A DNA stretch of 5,269 nucleotides from Pseudomonadota bacterium (GCA_023430775.1 JAEYYY010000603.1:1-5269), one strand, 5' to 3'; shown: positions 1 through 5,223, counted from the stretch's first letter. The notes: a model not told the origin generated them from the sequence alone. Program-made: numbers and translations.

Positions 1-1223
1 ACCTGATCGAGCATGACGACGAGCTCGTCGGACGGCATCCGCGGCTCGTTGCGCAACCTGGTCGCGAGATCCTGCCCGTGCAGCCGCTCCATCGCGATGT
101 ACGGCACCGGCGCATCGGGCTTCGACAGCTCGAGCACCTTGACCACGTGCGGCGAATCGAGCCGCGCGACCACCGACATCTCGCGATGAAATCTCTCGAC
201 CAGCGACGCCGAGCCATCGCTGCGCGCGTTGAGCAGCTTCACCGCGGCCGGTCTTTGCTGCGACGTTACTGAAATATCGACGGCCTCGTAGACCTCGCCC
301 ATCGCGCCGCGACCGAGCACGAAGCCGAGCCGGTACGAGCCCATCATCTGACCGGTCCAGCGACCTTCATTCGCGCGCGCCCGAGCGAGCGCCTGCGCGT
401 CGTTGACCTCGGCGAGCACCTGCTGCTGATCGCCGATCACGCGGACCGCCCGGGCGAGCTCGTCGAGCGCGCGCTTGTTGACGTGGCGAGCCCAGCGACC
501 GAGCGCGTAGCCGGAGGTCAGGAGGCAGATCACCAGCACCTCCGCGATCGCCAGCTGCGACGTCTCGGCCGCGCGGCTCGACAGCACGCCGACGTCGTCG
601 ATCCAGCCGAGCATCACGGGCCCGGCGATCGCGAGGTGACCGAAGATGCAGATCGCGCTGACGCCGAGCGAGGTCAACCGATCGCGCCCGAGCGAGATGA
701 ACACGATGCCGAGCAGGTGAATGATCAGCGCGCCCGAGAACGGTCCGAAGTAATACAGCGCCGACAGCGATCCGGTGGTCGCCACCATCCACAGCGCGCC
801 GACCGGCACCGGCTTCCAGCGCTCCGGGGCGCCGGTCAGCCAGACCAGGCCGACGTTGGCGATCGAGATCAGGCCGATGCCGAGCCAGAACAGCTTCTGC
901 GCGAGCGGATCCCCACCGAGCAGCAACGACAGCGCGATGCCACCGAGCGGCATGAAGATGCCGAAGATGTGAAATGCGCGCATCCGCGGGATCTCGCTGC
1001 GCTCGAGAACATCGTCCGTTGTCGGGACGCTCCGCGCCGCGGTCCCCCACGCCGAGGGTTTCGGGTCGGCCTGCGCGGTGCCCGCATTCGAGGCCGCGAC
1101 CTCGGCGAGCGCGCGCGGTGAGGCCGCCTGCGTACCCGCCACGTCCTCGGCGTCGACCTCCGAGGCAGCGCGCGGCGGTTCCGCGGCGACCTCGGTGGCA
1201 TCGTTGGGCTCGGGGGGCGACAC
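1..1223 (-). CDS. Membrane-anchored Hanks-type Ser/Thr protein kinase, N-terminal 407 residues (3' end beyond left edge)
   Basis: This frame is open from the YebC stop to the window edge and its codons end almost always in G or C. Residues 1-80 are hydrophilic and Ala/Pro/Glu-rich. Residues 84-245 hold about six hydrophobic segments (roughly 84-103, 111-130, 139-158, 161-179, 186-207, 224-242). Residues 246-287 look like an amphipathic, Gln/Ala-rich linker, possibly coiled coil. The kinase N-lobe follows: glycine loop LGRGAMGEVYEA (303-314), a VAIK-like AAVK with catalytic Lys329, alpha-C Glu348 in FHREM, and a hinge region around YIAMERLHG with Met378-Glu379. The HRD catalytic loop and DFG motif lie outside the window, so activity cannot be judged. 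By family it should bind ATP and phosphorylate Ser/Thr on cytoplasmic targets. The start is taken as GTG 1223, the most upstream in-frame start after the YebC stop. GTG 1142 (GGAGGT 13 nt upstream) and ATG 983 are alternatives. The membrane domain preceding the kinase reverses the usual PknB-like order. Confidence 0.9.
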   Translation of the reverse strand, partial: MSPPEPNDATEVAAEPPRAASEVDAEDVAGTQAASPRALAEVAASNAGTAQADPKPSAWGTAARSVPTTDDVLERSEIPRMRAFHIFGIFMPLGGIALSLLLGGDPLAQKLFWLGIGLISIANVGLVWLTGAPERWKPVPVGALWMVATTGSLSALYYFGPFSGALIIHLLGIVFISLGRDRLTSLGVSAICIFGHLAIAGPVMLGWIDDVGVLSSRAAETSQLAIAEVLVICLLTSGYALGRWARHVNKRALDELARAVRVIGDQQQVLAEVNDAQALARARANEGRWTGQMMGSYRLGFVLGRGAMGEVYEAVDISVTSQQRPAAVKLLNARSDGSASLVERFHREMSVVARLDSPHVVKVLELSKPDAPVPYIAMERLHGQDLATRLRNEPRMPSDELVVMLDQ

Positions 1224-1262
1224 GAGGGAGGAATTGTCCCCCGTCGGCGGCGCCGCCGCTAC
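1224..1262 (-). promoter_or_regulatory. yebC-kinase spacer with two adjacent predicted hairpins
   Basis: The 39-nt spacer is nearly all potential secondary structure. A perfect 14-bp palindrome CGGCGGCGCCGCCG at 1245-1258 can fold as a 5-bp stem with a GCGC loop. Next to it, on the minus strand, GGGGGA (1237-1242) can pair with TCCTCC (1227-1232) around a CAAT loop, giving six pairs including one G-U. The second hairpin buries the only Shine-Dalgarno-like purine run before GTG 1223. There is no T-run, so these do not look like an intrinsic terminator, and read-through from yebC is plausible. The folding is visible in the sequence; the regulatory role is inference. Confidence 0.4.
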
Positions 1263-1958
1263 TCAGGCGAGACCGACGTAGAGATTCTGCACGTCGTCGT
1301 CGCTGTCGAGCTCCTCGAGGAAGGCCTCGACCTCGGCGCGCGCCGCGGGATCCTCGAGCTTGACGGGATTCTTCGGACGCCACGCCATCTTGATGGTCGC
1401 CACGGTCCACCCGGCCGCCGACAGCGCCTTGCTCGCGGCATCGAGATCGGTGGGCTCGGTGTAGAAGCGAAAGCCACCCTCACCATCGGGCTCGACATCC
1501 TGGGCGCCGGCCTCGATCGCCGCGCCCTCGGCATCCGCGCCCTCGGGAGCCGACGCCTCGACGACGCCGACGTGGGTGAAGTCCCACGACACCGAGCCGC
1601 TGTTGCCGAGCTGGCCCTTGCGGAACAGCACGCGGATCGCGGTCGCGGTGCGATTGGTGTTGTCGGTCAGGCACTCGACGATCACCGGCACGCGATGCGG
1701 CGCGAAGCCTTCATAGGTGACCGACTTGTAGTCGACGGGATCGAGCAGGCCGGCGCCCTTCTTGATCGCGCGCTCCAGCGTGTCCTTGGGCATCGACGCC
1801 TTCTTCGCCGCTTCGACCGCTGCGCGCAGGCGCGCGTTCATCGCCGGATCGGCGCCGCCCTTCGCCGCCATGATCAGATCCTTGGCCAGCTTGCTGAAGA
1901 TCTTGCCCTTCGCCGCCGACGTCGCGATCTTGCCTGCGGTCTTCCACTGAGCGCCCAT
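1263..1958 (-). CDS. yebC: YebC/PmpR/TACO1-family protein
   Basis: The 231-residue product matches YebC-family proteins over its whole length and is slightly shorter than the usual 240-250. Recognisable blocks are AAKGKIFSKLAKDL (15-28), NARLRAAVEAAKKASMPKD (41-59), ERAIKKGAG (62-70), YEGF (82-85), LTDNTNRTA (97-105), GSVSWDF (121-127), YTEPTDL (166-172) and the acidic C-terminal DDDVQNLYVG (220-229). The family is cytosolic. It was long annotated as a DNA-binding regulator; its mitochondrial relative TACO1 and newer work on bacterial members support a role on the ribosome in translation. Which role applies here cannot be read from sequence. The extreme N-terminus is MGAQWKTAGKIATSA instead of the usual AGHSKWANIKHRK type, somewhat like the YeeN branch. 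ATG 1958 is the only reasonable start, since an in-frame TAA lies four codons upstream (1968-1970). No well-spaced Shine-Dalgarno is visible; GGAGGA at 1976-1981 is 17 nt away. The kinase gene follows after 39 nt on the same strand. Confidence 0.95.
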   Translation of the reverse strand: MGAQWKTAGKIATSAAKGKIFSKLAKDLIMAAKGGADPAMNARLRAAVEAAKKASMPKDTLERAIKKGAGLLDPVDYKSVTYEGFAPHRVPVIVECLTDNTNRTATAIRVLFRKGQLGNSGSVSWDFTHVGVVEASAPEGADAEGAAIEAGAQDVEPDGEGGFRFYTEPTDLDAASKALSAAGWTVATIKMAWRPKNPVKLEDPAARAEVEAFLEELDSDDDVQNLYVGLA

Positions 1959-2048
1959 GGCGCTCGTTTATCACGTCCTCCCTCGACGAGGAGCGTCACG
2001 GGGTTCGCGCCAGCCGGTTGCGCGGCCCCGCCAGTGGCCGCTCGAGCA

Positions 2049-2066
2049 CAGCCCTGGCCGGGGCTG
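2049..2066. repeat. Inverted repeat CAGCCC-N6-GGGCTG
   Basis: The arms CAGCCC (2049-2054) and GGGCTG (2061-2066) are perfect complements separated by six bases. It could be a protein-binding dyad or a small hairpin in the yebC leader. In such GC-rich DNA a 6-bp inverted repeat may also arise by chance. Confidence 0.35.
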
Positions 2067-2087
2067 CACTGCGGACGATCGTTGGCA

Positions 2088-2117
2088 GTCGTGCACGATT
2101 CGCGCAAAGCGCACGAC
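2088..2117. repeat. Inverted repeat GTCGTGC-N16-GCACGAC with nested GCGC-AAA-GCGC
   Basis: Perfect 7-bp arms GTCGTGC (2088-2094) and GCACGAC (2111-2117) flank 16 bases. Inside, GCGC (2102-2105) and GCGC (2109-2112) form a second, mutually exclusive hairpin with an AAA loop. The site lies about 18 bp upstream of the candidate promoter of the lipoprotein gene, a usual place for an operator or activator site. No known regulator motif was recognised. Confidence 0.35.
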
Positions 2118-2134
2118 GCGGCGTGAAAGCTCTT

Positions 2135-2162
2135 TTGATCGTCAACAGCGTCGCGGTAACGT
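2135..2162 (+). promoter_or_regulatory. Candidate sigma-70-like promoter for the VWA lipoprotein gene
   Basis: TTGATC (2135-2140) matches four of six consensus -35 bases. TAACGT (2157-2162), after a 16-bp spacer, keeps only the T, A and final T of the -10 consensus. Transcription would begin near 2169, leaving a leader of about 20 nt that just includes the ribosome binding site. The match is weak and the prediction tentative. Confidence 0.25.
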
Positions 2163-2174
2163 CCGCCCATCTTC

Positions 2175-2182
2175 GAGGGGGG
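2175..2182 (+). promoter_or_regulatory. Ribosome binding site deciding the ATG 2189 start
   Basis: GAGGGGGG ends six bases before ATG 2189. This purine run fixes the start there rather than at upstream in-frame starts such as ATG 2018, which would add 57 residues with no signal peptide ahead of a clear lipoprotein leader. Confidence 0.7.
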
Positions 2183-2188
2183 ATACCG

Positions 2189-3112
2189 ATGAAGATCATT
2201 TCTGCTGTACTGGTCTCGTTGCTCGCTGCGTGCGGCCCTGCGGATCGCGAAGGTCCTGGCGACCCGAACGATCCGAATGATCCGAACGATCCGAACGATC
2301 CGAATGATCCGGGCATGCCCGAGCAGTGCAACAAGATGGACATCCTGTTCGTCGTCGACGATTCGGGCTCGATGGAGCAGGAGCAGTCCAACCTCGCCGC
2401 GAACTTTCCGATGTTCGCGCAGCTGCTCTCCGACTACGTGACGCCCGATGGCGATCACGTCGATTACCGGATCGCGGTCACCACCACCGGCCGCGATCAG
2501 GATTACACCGCGCAGGGCCTGCCGTTCCCGATCCACGAGGGCGGAGACAACGGCGCGTTCAAGAACAACTGCGGTCTCAACAAGCGCTTCATCGAGCCGA
2601 CCGACGCGAACATGCAGTCGACGCTGTCGTGCCGCGCCAACGTCGGCATCAGCGGTCCGAGCTACGAGATGCCGCTGCTGATGTCGCGCTGGGCGCTGTC
2701 GGAGCGCATCATGGACGGCACCAACGCCGGCTTCCTCCGCGACGACGCACTCCTCGGCGTCATCTACCTGACCGACGAAGACGACCTGTCGACCGACACC
2801 AACAACTGGTCGATCGGCATCAGCAGCGGTCCGACGCCGAACTGGCACCCGGCCGATCAGGTGCAGTTCTTCGACGCGCTCAAGGGTCACCGCACCAAGT
2901 GGGCGGCCGGTGTGATCGCCGGCGAGACCAGCTGCATGTCGAGCTTCGGCGACGCCGCGCAGGCGACGCGCCTCAAGGAGTTCGTCGATCTGGCGAACGC
3001 CAACGGCACCACGCAGGCGACGTTCTCGTCGATCTGCAACGGTGACCTGACGAGCAACCTGCAGCAGATCCTGGCGACGTTCCAGGCTGCCTGCGGGAAC
3101 ATCCTGCTCTGA
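2189..3112 (+). CDS. VWA-domain lipoprotein with Asp-Pro-Asn repeat tether
   Basis: The 307-residue product starts with a short lipoprotein leader, MKIISAVLVSLLAAC, whose lipobox LAAC predicts cleavage and acylation at Cys15. A Pro/Gly/Asp tether follows, with five DPN units at residues 25-39. The von Willebrand A-like domain begins at 51: a hydrophobic strand leads into VDDSGSM, giving a DxSxS metal-site motif at Asp57, Ser59 and Ser61. A second acidic strand end, YLTDEDD (193-199), probably supplies another metal-site residue; the central MIDAS Thr was not located with confidence. Six further cysteines (47, 128, 148, 249, 283, 302) could form disulfides, as expected for an exported protein. 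VWA domains bind protein partners or ligands through a divalent metal; the partner here is unknown. It lacks the MYXO-CTERM-like tail seen in the neighbouring protease. Its stop directly abuts that of the convergent protease gene. Confidence 0.92.
   Translation: MKIISAVLVSLLAACGPADREGPGDPNDPNDPNDPNDPNDPGMPEQCNKMDILFVVDDSGSMEQEQSNLAANFPMFAQLLSDYVTPDGDHVDYRIAVTTTGRDQDYTAQGLPFPIHEGGDNGAFKNNCGLNKRFIEPTDANMQSTLSCRANVGISGPSYEMPLLMSRWALSERIMDGTNAGFLRDDALLGVIYLTDEDDLSTDTNNWSIGISSGPTPNWHPADQVQFFDALKGHRTKWAAGVIAGETSCMSSFGDAAQATRLKEFVDLANANGTTQATFSSICNGDLTSNLQQILATFQAACGNILL
2261..2311 (+). repeat. Tandem 9-bp repeat encoding (Asp-Pro-Asn)5-Asp-Pro
   Basis: Five 9-bp units of the form GA(C/T)-CCG-AA(C/T) run from 2261 to 2305, followed by a partial GATCCG to 2311. 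Units differ only at silent C/T positions. Since the unit is a multiple of three, slippage would change tether length without breaking the frame. It encodes the hydrophilic spacer just after the lipid anchor. Confidence 0.95.
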
Positions 3113-3115
3113 TCA
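3110..3115. other. Shared palindrome TGATCA forming both convergent stop codons
   Basis: TGA at 3110-3112 ends the plus-strand lipoprotein gene, and TCA at 3113-3115 is the complement of the TGA ending the minus-strand protease gene. The two coding regions touch with no base between. No GC hairpin followed by a T-run was seen near the junction on either strand, so any terminators must lie inside the opposite gene or be factor-dependent. Confidence 0.9.
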
Positions 3116-5059
3116 GCGGCGCTTGCGGCTCAGCGCGAGGCCGAGGCCGAGCAGGACGAGCCCGAAGCCCCCGGCGCCACCACCGGTGCTGCAACCGCCG
3201 GTGAGATCGCCGCCGGCGCCACCGCCGTTACCGCCGCCGGCACCGCCGAGGTTGACGCGGACGGTGCCGCTGGTCGCCTGGTTCGCGGTGTCGTACGACT
3301 TGACGACGAGGTCGTGCGCGCCGTTCGCCAGCGTGGTCGGCGCGGTGAACGTGTACGGCGCCTTGAAGACCGTGTCGACGACCTGACCGTCGACGAGCAG
3401 CTCGACGCGGCTGATGCAGGTCTCGTCGGTGGTGGTGACGTTGATGGCGAAGCCGGACGACACGCCCGCGTTGTTCGACGGCGAGGTGATCGAGACCGCC
3501 GGCGCGATGGTGTCGGGTGCCGGCGGCGAGCCGACGCCGACCGCGGCGAACGCGAGGCTGATCGCCGGCTTCGCGCAGCTCGACGGGTAGAGCTCCTCGG
3601 CCGACTGCTCGATCAGCGTCCGCGCCTGCGCGAAGTTGGTGTTCGGCGTCATCTTCGTCGTCAGCGCGCGATGGAAGATCTGACCGGCGGCCTCGATGCC
3701 GATCGACGGCACCAGGATGTTGGTCTTGTTGCGCGGGTGCTTGCCGCCGTCGACGAGCAACTGGAACGCGAGGTTCGAGATACCCGAGTTGCCGTGGACG
3801 CCGCCGTTGTCCTCGGCGATCTGCAGCCGCTCGGCGTAGTTGTCGGGCGAGTAGCCGTCGCGCGTCGGGTTGTCCATGTAGCGGAGCGCGTCGCCCGGCG
3901 TGTTCGGCGTGAAGATGTCGTCGCCGAGGAGCCAGGTCTGCTTGGTGGGCGTGCCGCCCTTGTTGAACGTCTCGCAGACGACGCCGAAGATGTCGCTCAT
4001 CGACTCGTTCAGCGCGCCCGACTCGTTCTGGTAGATCAGGTCCGCGCTCGCCGTGGTGACGGCGTGGGTCAGCTCGTGCGCCGTGACATCGAGCGAGCGC
4101 GCGAGCGGGCTCATGTTGACGCCGTCGCCATCGCCGTACGCCATCGTCCGCAGGTCGGCGGCCCAGATCGCGTTGTTCGGATCGAGCTGCGCGCCGCCGA
4201 AGTCGAAGCGGACGTGGACCTGCGAGTTGAGCGCCGCGCCCCCGCCATCGTACGAGTCGCGGTTGAACAGCGTCTGGTAGCAGTCGTGGGTGATGCCGGT
4301 GTTGGTGTACGCGGCGAGCGCGATCGCCTCGGTCGGCGGCTGCGCCTCGCTACCCACCACCTGGGCGCCGGCGACCGGGAACGCGCCGTTGTTGCCGGTG
4401 GTGATCGTGCGGTTCTTCGCGGTGAAGATCCGCGGGTGGCGATCGACGACGCGCTCGCTCAGCGCATCGACATAGACCAGGTCCGACATCAGCGCGCCTT
4501 CGGAGGCGCCGTTGACGCGAACTTCCCACGCCAGGTAGAGTTGGCCGTCGCGGTTCGACACCACGTAGACCAGCTCGGCATCCTCGACCGAGCCGACGGT
4601 GCCGGGGGCCGACGACTGCACGGCGATCTCGATCGCGCGCGCGGCCTCGGTCGTCGGCGAATCGGGCAGGTCGCGATCGACGAGACCGCTATCGACCCCG
4701 CGGATCACGCCATCGCTATCGAGGTGCAGGATCGCGTCGCCGCTGACGACGCGCAGGCCGTGCTTGTGCTGGCCGACGCGGACGTGCGTCATGCCGAGCT
4801 CGTCGTGCTCGATCCGGCGAACGCGCAGCTCGCTCGACGAGGTCAGGTTCATCTGGGCGTGGACGGCGGGGACCATCACCTCGGCGTCGACGCGCAGCTG
4901 CTCGGGAGCCAGCTGGCCGAGCTCGCCGACCATCATGAATGGTTGGCCGGAGGCGGTCCGCTCGACGCGCTCGACCTCGACGTCCTGGGATCCGGAGGAG
5001 GGCTCGACGCAGGCAGTCAACGCGGTGGCTAGCGTGAGGGCGATCCCCGTCTTGAACAT
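3113..5059 (-). CDS. Thermolysin-like M4 metallopeptidase with lipobox, Ig-like domain and MYXO-CTERM-like tail
   Basis: The 648-residue product is an exported zinc endopeptidase precursor. Residues 1-17 form a signal ending in lipobox LTAC (Cys17). Residues about 43-125 resemble an FTP propeptide (THVRVGQHKHGLRVVSGDA), and about 135-205 a PepSY-like propeptide. The M4 catalytic domain spans about 210-510. It shows NNAIWAADLRTMAYGDGDG, the HELTH zinc motif (His328, Glu329, His332), third ligand Glu352 in GALNESMSD at the 24-residue spacing seen in thermolysin, and His422 in NGGVHGNSGISN, equivalent to the thermolysin transition-state histidine. All expected catalytic residues are present. An Ig-like domain of Big_7 type follows (518-604), then a Gly-rich linker (605-617) and the tail GGCSTGGG, hydrophobic helix, SRKRR (621-648). 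Propeptide cleavage should release active enzyme. ATG 5059 is preceded by GGAGA ten bases upstream and directly begins a good signal peptide. The physiological substrate is unknown; nutrient proteolysis or predation is possible. Confidence 0.96.
   Translation of the reverse strand: MFKTGIALTLATALTACVEPSSGSQDVEVERVERTASGQPFMMVGELGQLAPEQLRVDAEVMVPAVHAQMNLTSSSELRVRRIEHDELGMTHVRVGQHKHGLRVVSGDAILHLDSDGVIRGVDSGLVDRDLPDSPTTEAARAIEIAVQSSAPGTVGSVEDAELVYVVSNRDGQLYLAWEVRVNGASEGALMSDLVYVDALSERVVDRHPRIFTAKNRTITTGNNGAFPVAGAQVVGSEAQPPTEAIALAAYTNTGITHDCYQTLFNRDSYDGGGAALNSQVHVRFDFGGAQLDPNNAIWAADLRTMAYGDGDGVNMSPLARSLDVTAHELTHAVTTASADLIYQNESGALNESMSDIFGVVCETFNKGGTPTKQTWLLGDDIFTPNTPGDALRYMDNPTRDGYSPDNYAERLQIAEDNGGVHGNSGISNLAFQLLVDGGKHPRNKTNILVPSIGIEAAGQIFHRALTTKMTPNTNFAQARTLIEQSAEELYPSSCAKPAISLAFAAVGVGSPPAPDTIAPAVSITSPSNNAGVSSGFAINVTTTDETCISRVELLVDGQVVDTVFKAPYTFTAPTTLANGAHDLVVKSYDTANQATSGTVRVNLGGAGGGNGGGAGGDLTGGCSTGGGAGGFGLVLLGLGLALSRKRR
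3116..3199 (-). other. MYXO-CTERM-like C-terminal sorting signal of the M4 protease
   Basis: Residues 621-648 show the three-part pattern of this signal: a Cys in a small-residue motif (GGCSTGGG, Cys623), a hydrophobic helix rich in Leu/Gly (about 631-643) and a basic end SRKRR. In Myxococcota such tails are thought to be processed by intramembrane proteases called myxosortases, placing the protein on the cell surface. The invariant Cys is suspected to be modified. Confidence 0.8.
3209..3247 (-). repeat. Gly-rich low-complexity linker of the M4 protease
   Basis: Residues 605-617 are nearly all glycine with scattered Ala, Asn and Asp, encoded by GGC/GGT-rich DNA. The stretch is a flexible spacer between the Ig-like domain and the sorting tail, typical of proteins with C-terminal anchors. 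Confidence 0.8.
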
Positions 5060-5062
5060 GTA

Positions 5063-5080
5063 GGAGGAGTCTCCACGTGG
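5063..5080 (-). promoter_or_regulatory. Ribosome binding site of the M4 protease gene, overlapped by palindrome CCACGTGG
   Basis: On the minus strand GGAGA (5070-5074) lies ten bases before ATG 5059. The perfect 8-bp palindrome CCACGTGG (5073-5080) overlaps it. Between the site and the start is a pyrimidine tract, CTCCTCC, resembling the 16S anti-Shine-Dalgarno. Part of it (5063-5066) can pair with GGAG (5071-5074) around a 4-nt loop. Confidence 0.5.
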
Positions 5081-5109
5081 CGTACCAGTCCTCGGGGTGT
5101 TTGGTTTCG

Positions 5110-5123
5110 AGCGGTTGCCCGCT
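5110..5123 (-). promoter_or_regulatory. Leader hairpin with GCAA tetraloop upstream of the M4 protease
   Basis: Read on the minus strand, AGCGG-GCAA-CCGCT forms a perfect 5-bp stem closed by a GNRA-class GCAA tetraloop, about 50 nt before the protease start codon. A GNRA loop suggests an RNA structure in the 5' leader, if transcription starts upstream of it. No known riboswitch was recognised. Confidence 0.35.
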
Positions 5124-5165
5124 TGCCCCAGGGTGTGGAATCCCGAAAGTTGGTGAATCTCCCCA

Positions 5166-5179
5166 GGGGGTTGTCCCCC
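5166..5179. repeat. Inverted repeat GGGGG-TTGT-CCCCC
   Basis: A perfect 5-bp inverted repeat with a 4-base loop. CCCC at 5161-5164 offers an alternative partner for the same G-run. It may be part of the folded protease leader or a binding site. Confidence 0.35.
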
Positions 5180-5200
5180 GATCCCGCGGACTGTCGTGGT

Positions 5201-5223
5201 CGATTTTTTAGGGGTGAAAATCG
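5201..5223. repeat. AT-rich inverted repeat CGATTTT-N9-AAAATCG
   Basis: Perfect 7-bp arms CGATTTT (5201-5207) and AAAATCG (5217-5223) flank nine bases. It is the most A/T-rich spot of the window and lies about 140 bp upstream of the protease start. In such a GC-rich genome this suggests an operator or a promoter-proximal easily melted site. No terminal T-run follows the arms, so it is not a usual terminator. Confidence 0.4.

Larger units (their letters stand above)
1959..2188. other. Divergent intergenic region between yebC and the VWA lipoprotein gene
   Basis: These 230 bp separate two outward-facing genes and must hold the promoters of both. Open frames crossing it have no plausible start signal or recognisable protein character. 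It contains inverted repeats at 2049-2066 and 2088-2117 (listed separately), a palindromic CGATCG around 2076-2081 and a candidate promoter for the plus-strand gene. No convincing sigma-70-type promoter was found for yebC on the minus strand. Confidence 0.6.

Noticed and set aside
483..1121. A 212-codon plus-strand open frame
   Set aside because: It is the exact codon-register mirror of the kinase frame, low-complexity in Arg/Asp/Ala, with no start signal.
367..1410. A 347-codon minus-strand frame overlapping the yebC end and the kinase
   Set aside because: It is out of frame with both real genes and Arg/Gly/Ala-rich with no motifs. The kinase frame has G/C third positions, membrane segments and kinase motifs.
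1959..1975. GATAAA at 1967-1972 (minus strand) as a -10 box giving a leaderless yebC transcript
   Set aside because: The hexamer matches four consensus bases at a suggestive distance, but no -35 element stands at a 16-18 bp spacing, so support is too thin.
2018..2188. A 57-residue N-terminal extension of the VWA lipoprotein from ATG 2018
   Set aside because: The extension would bury the lipoprotein leader inside the protein, has no ribosome binding site and covers the inverted repeats; ATG 2189 has a strong one.
2261..2311. The short direct repeats as a CRISPR array
   Set aside because: The units are contiguous 9-bp codon repeats without spacers, inside a coding frame.
1263..2311. YebC as a dedicated translation helper for the neighbouring DPN-repeat protein
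   Set aside because: YebC-type factors are linked to runs of consecutive prolines; the DPN repeat has isolated prolines only.
1874..2890. A 338-codon open frame on the minus strand through the VWA gene and the intergenic region
   Set aside because: It lies antisense to the clear VWA lipoprotein, overlaps the yebC start, and includes a run of Ile-Arg-Ile-Val that merely mirrors the DPN repeat.
3314..5032. A 572-codon open frame on the plus strand opposite the M4 protease
   Set aside because: Its translation is an Arg/Asp/Val/Ala-rich composition without domains, as expected antisense to a GC-rich gene; the minus strand has unmistakable M4 motifs.
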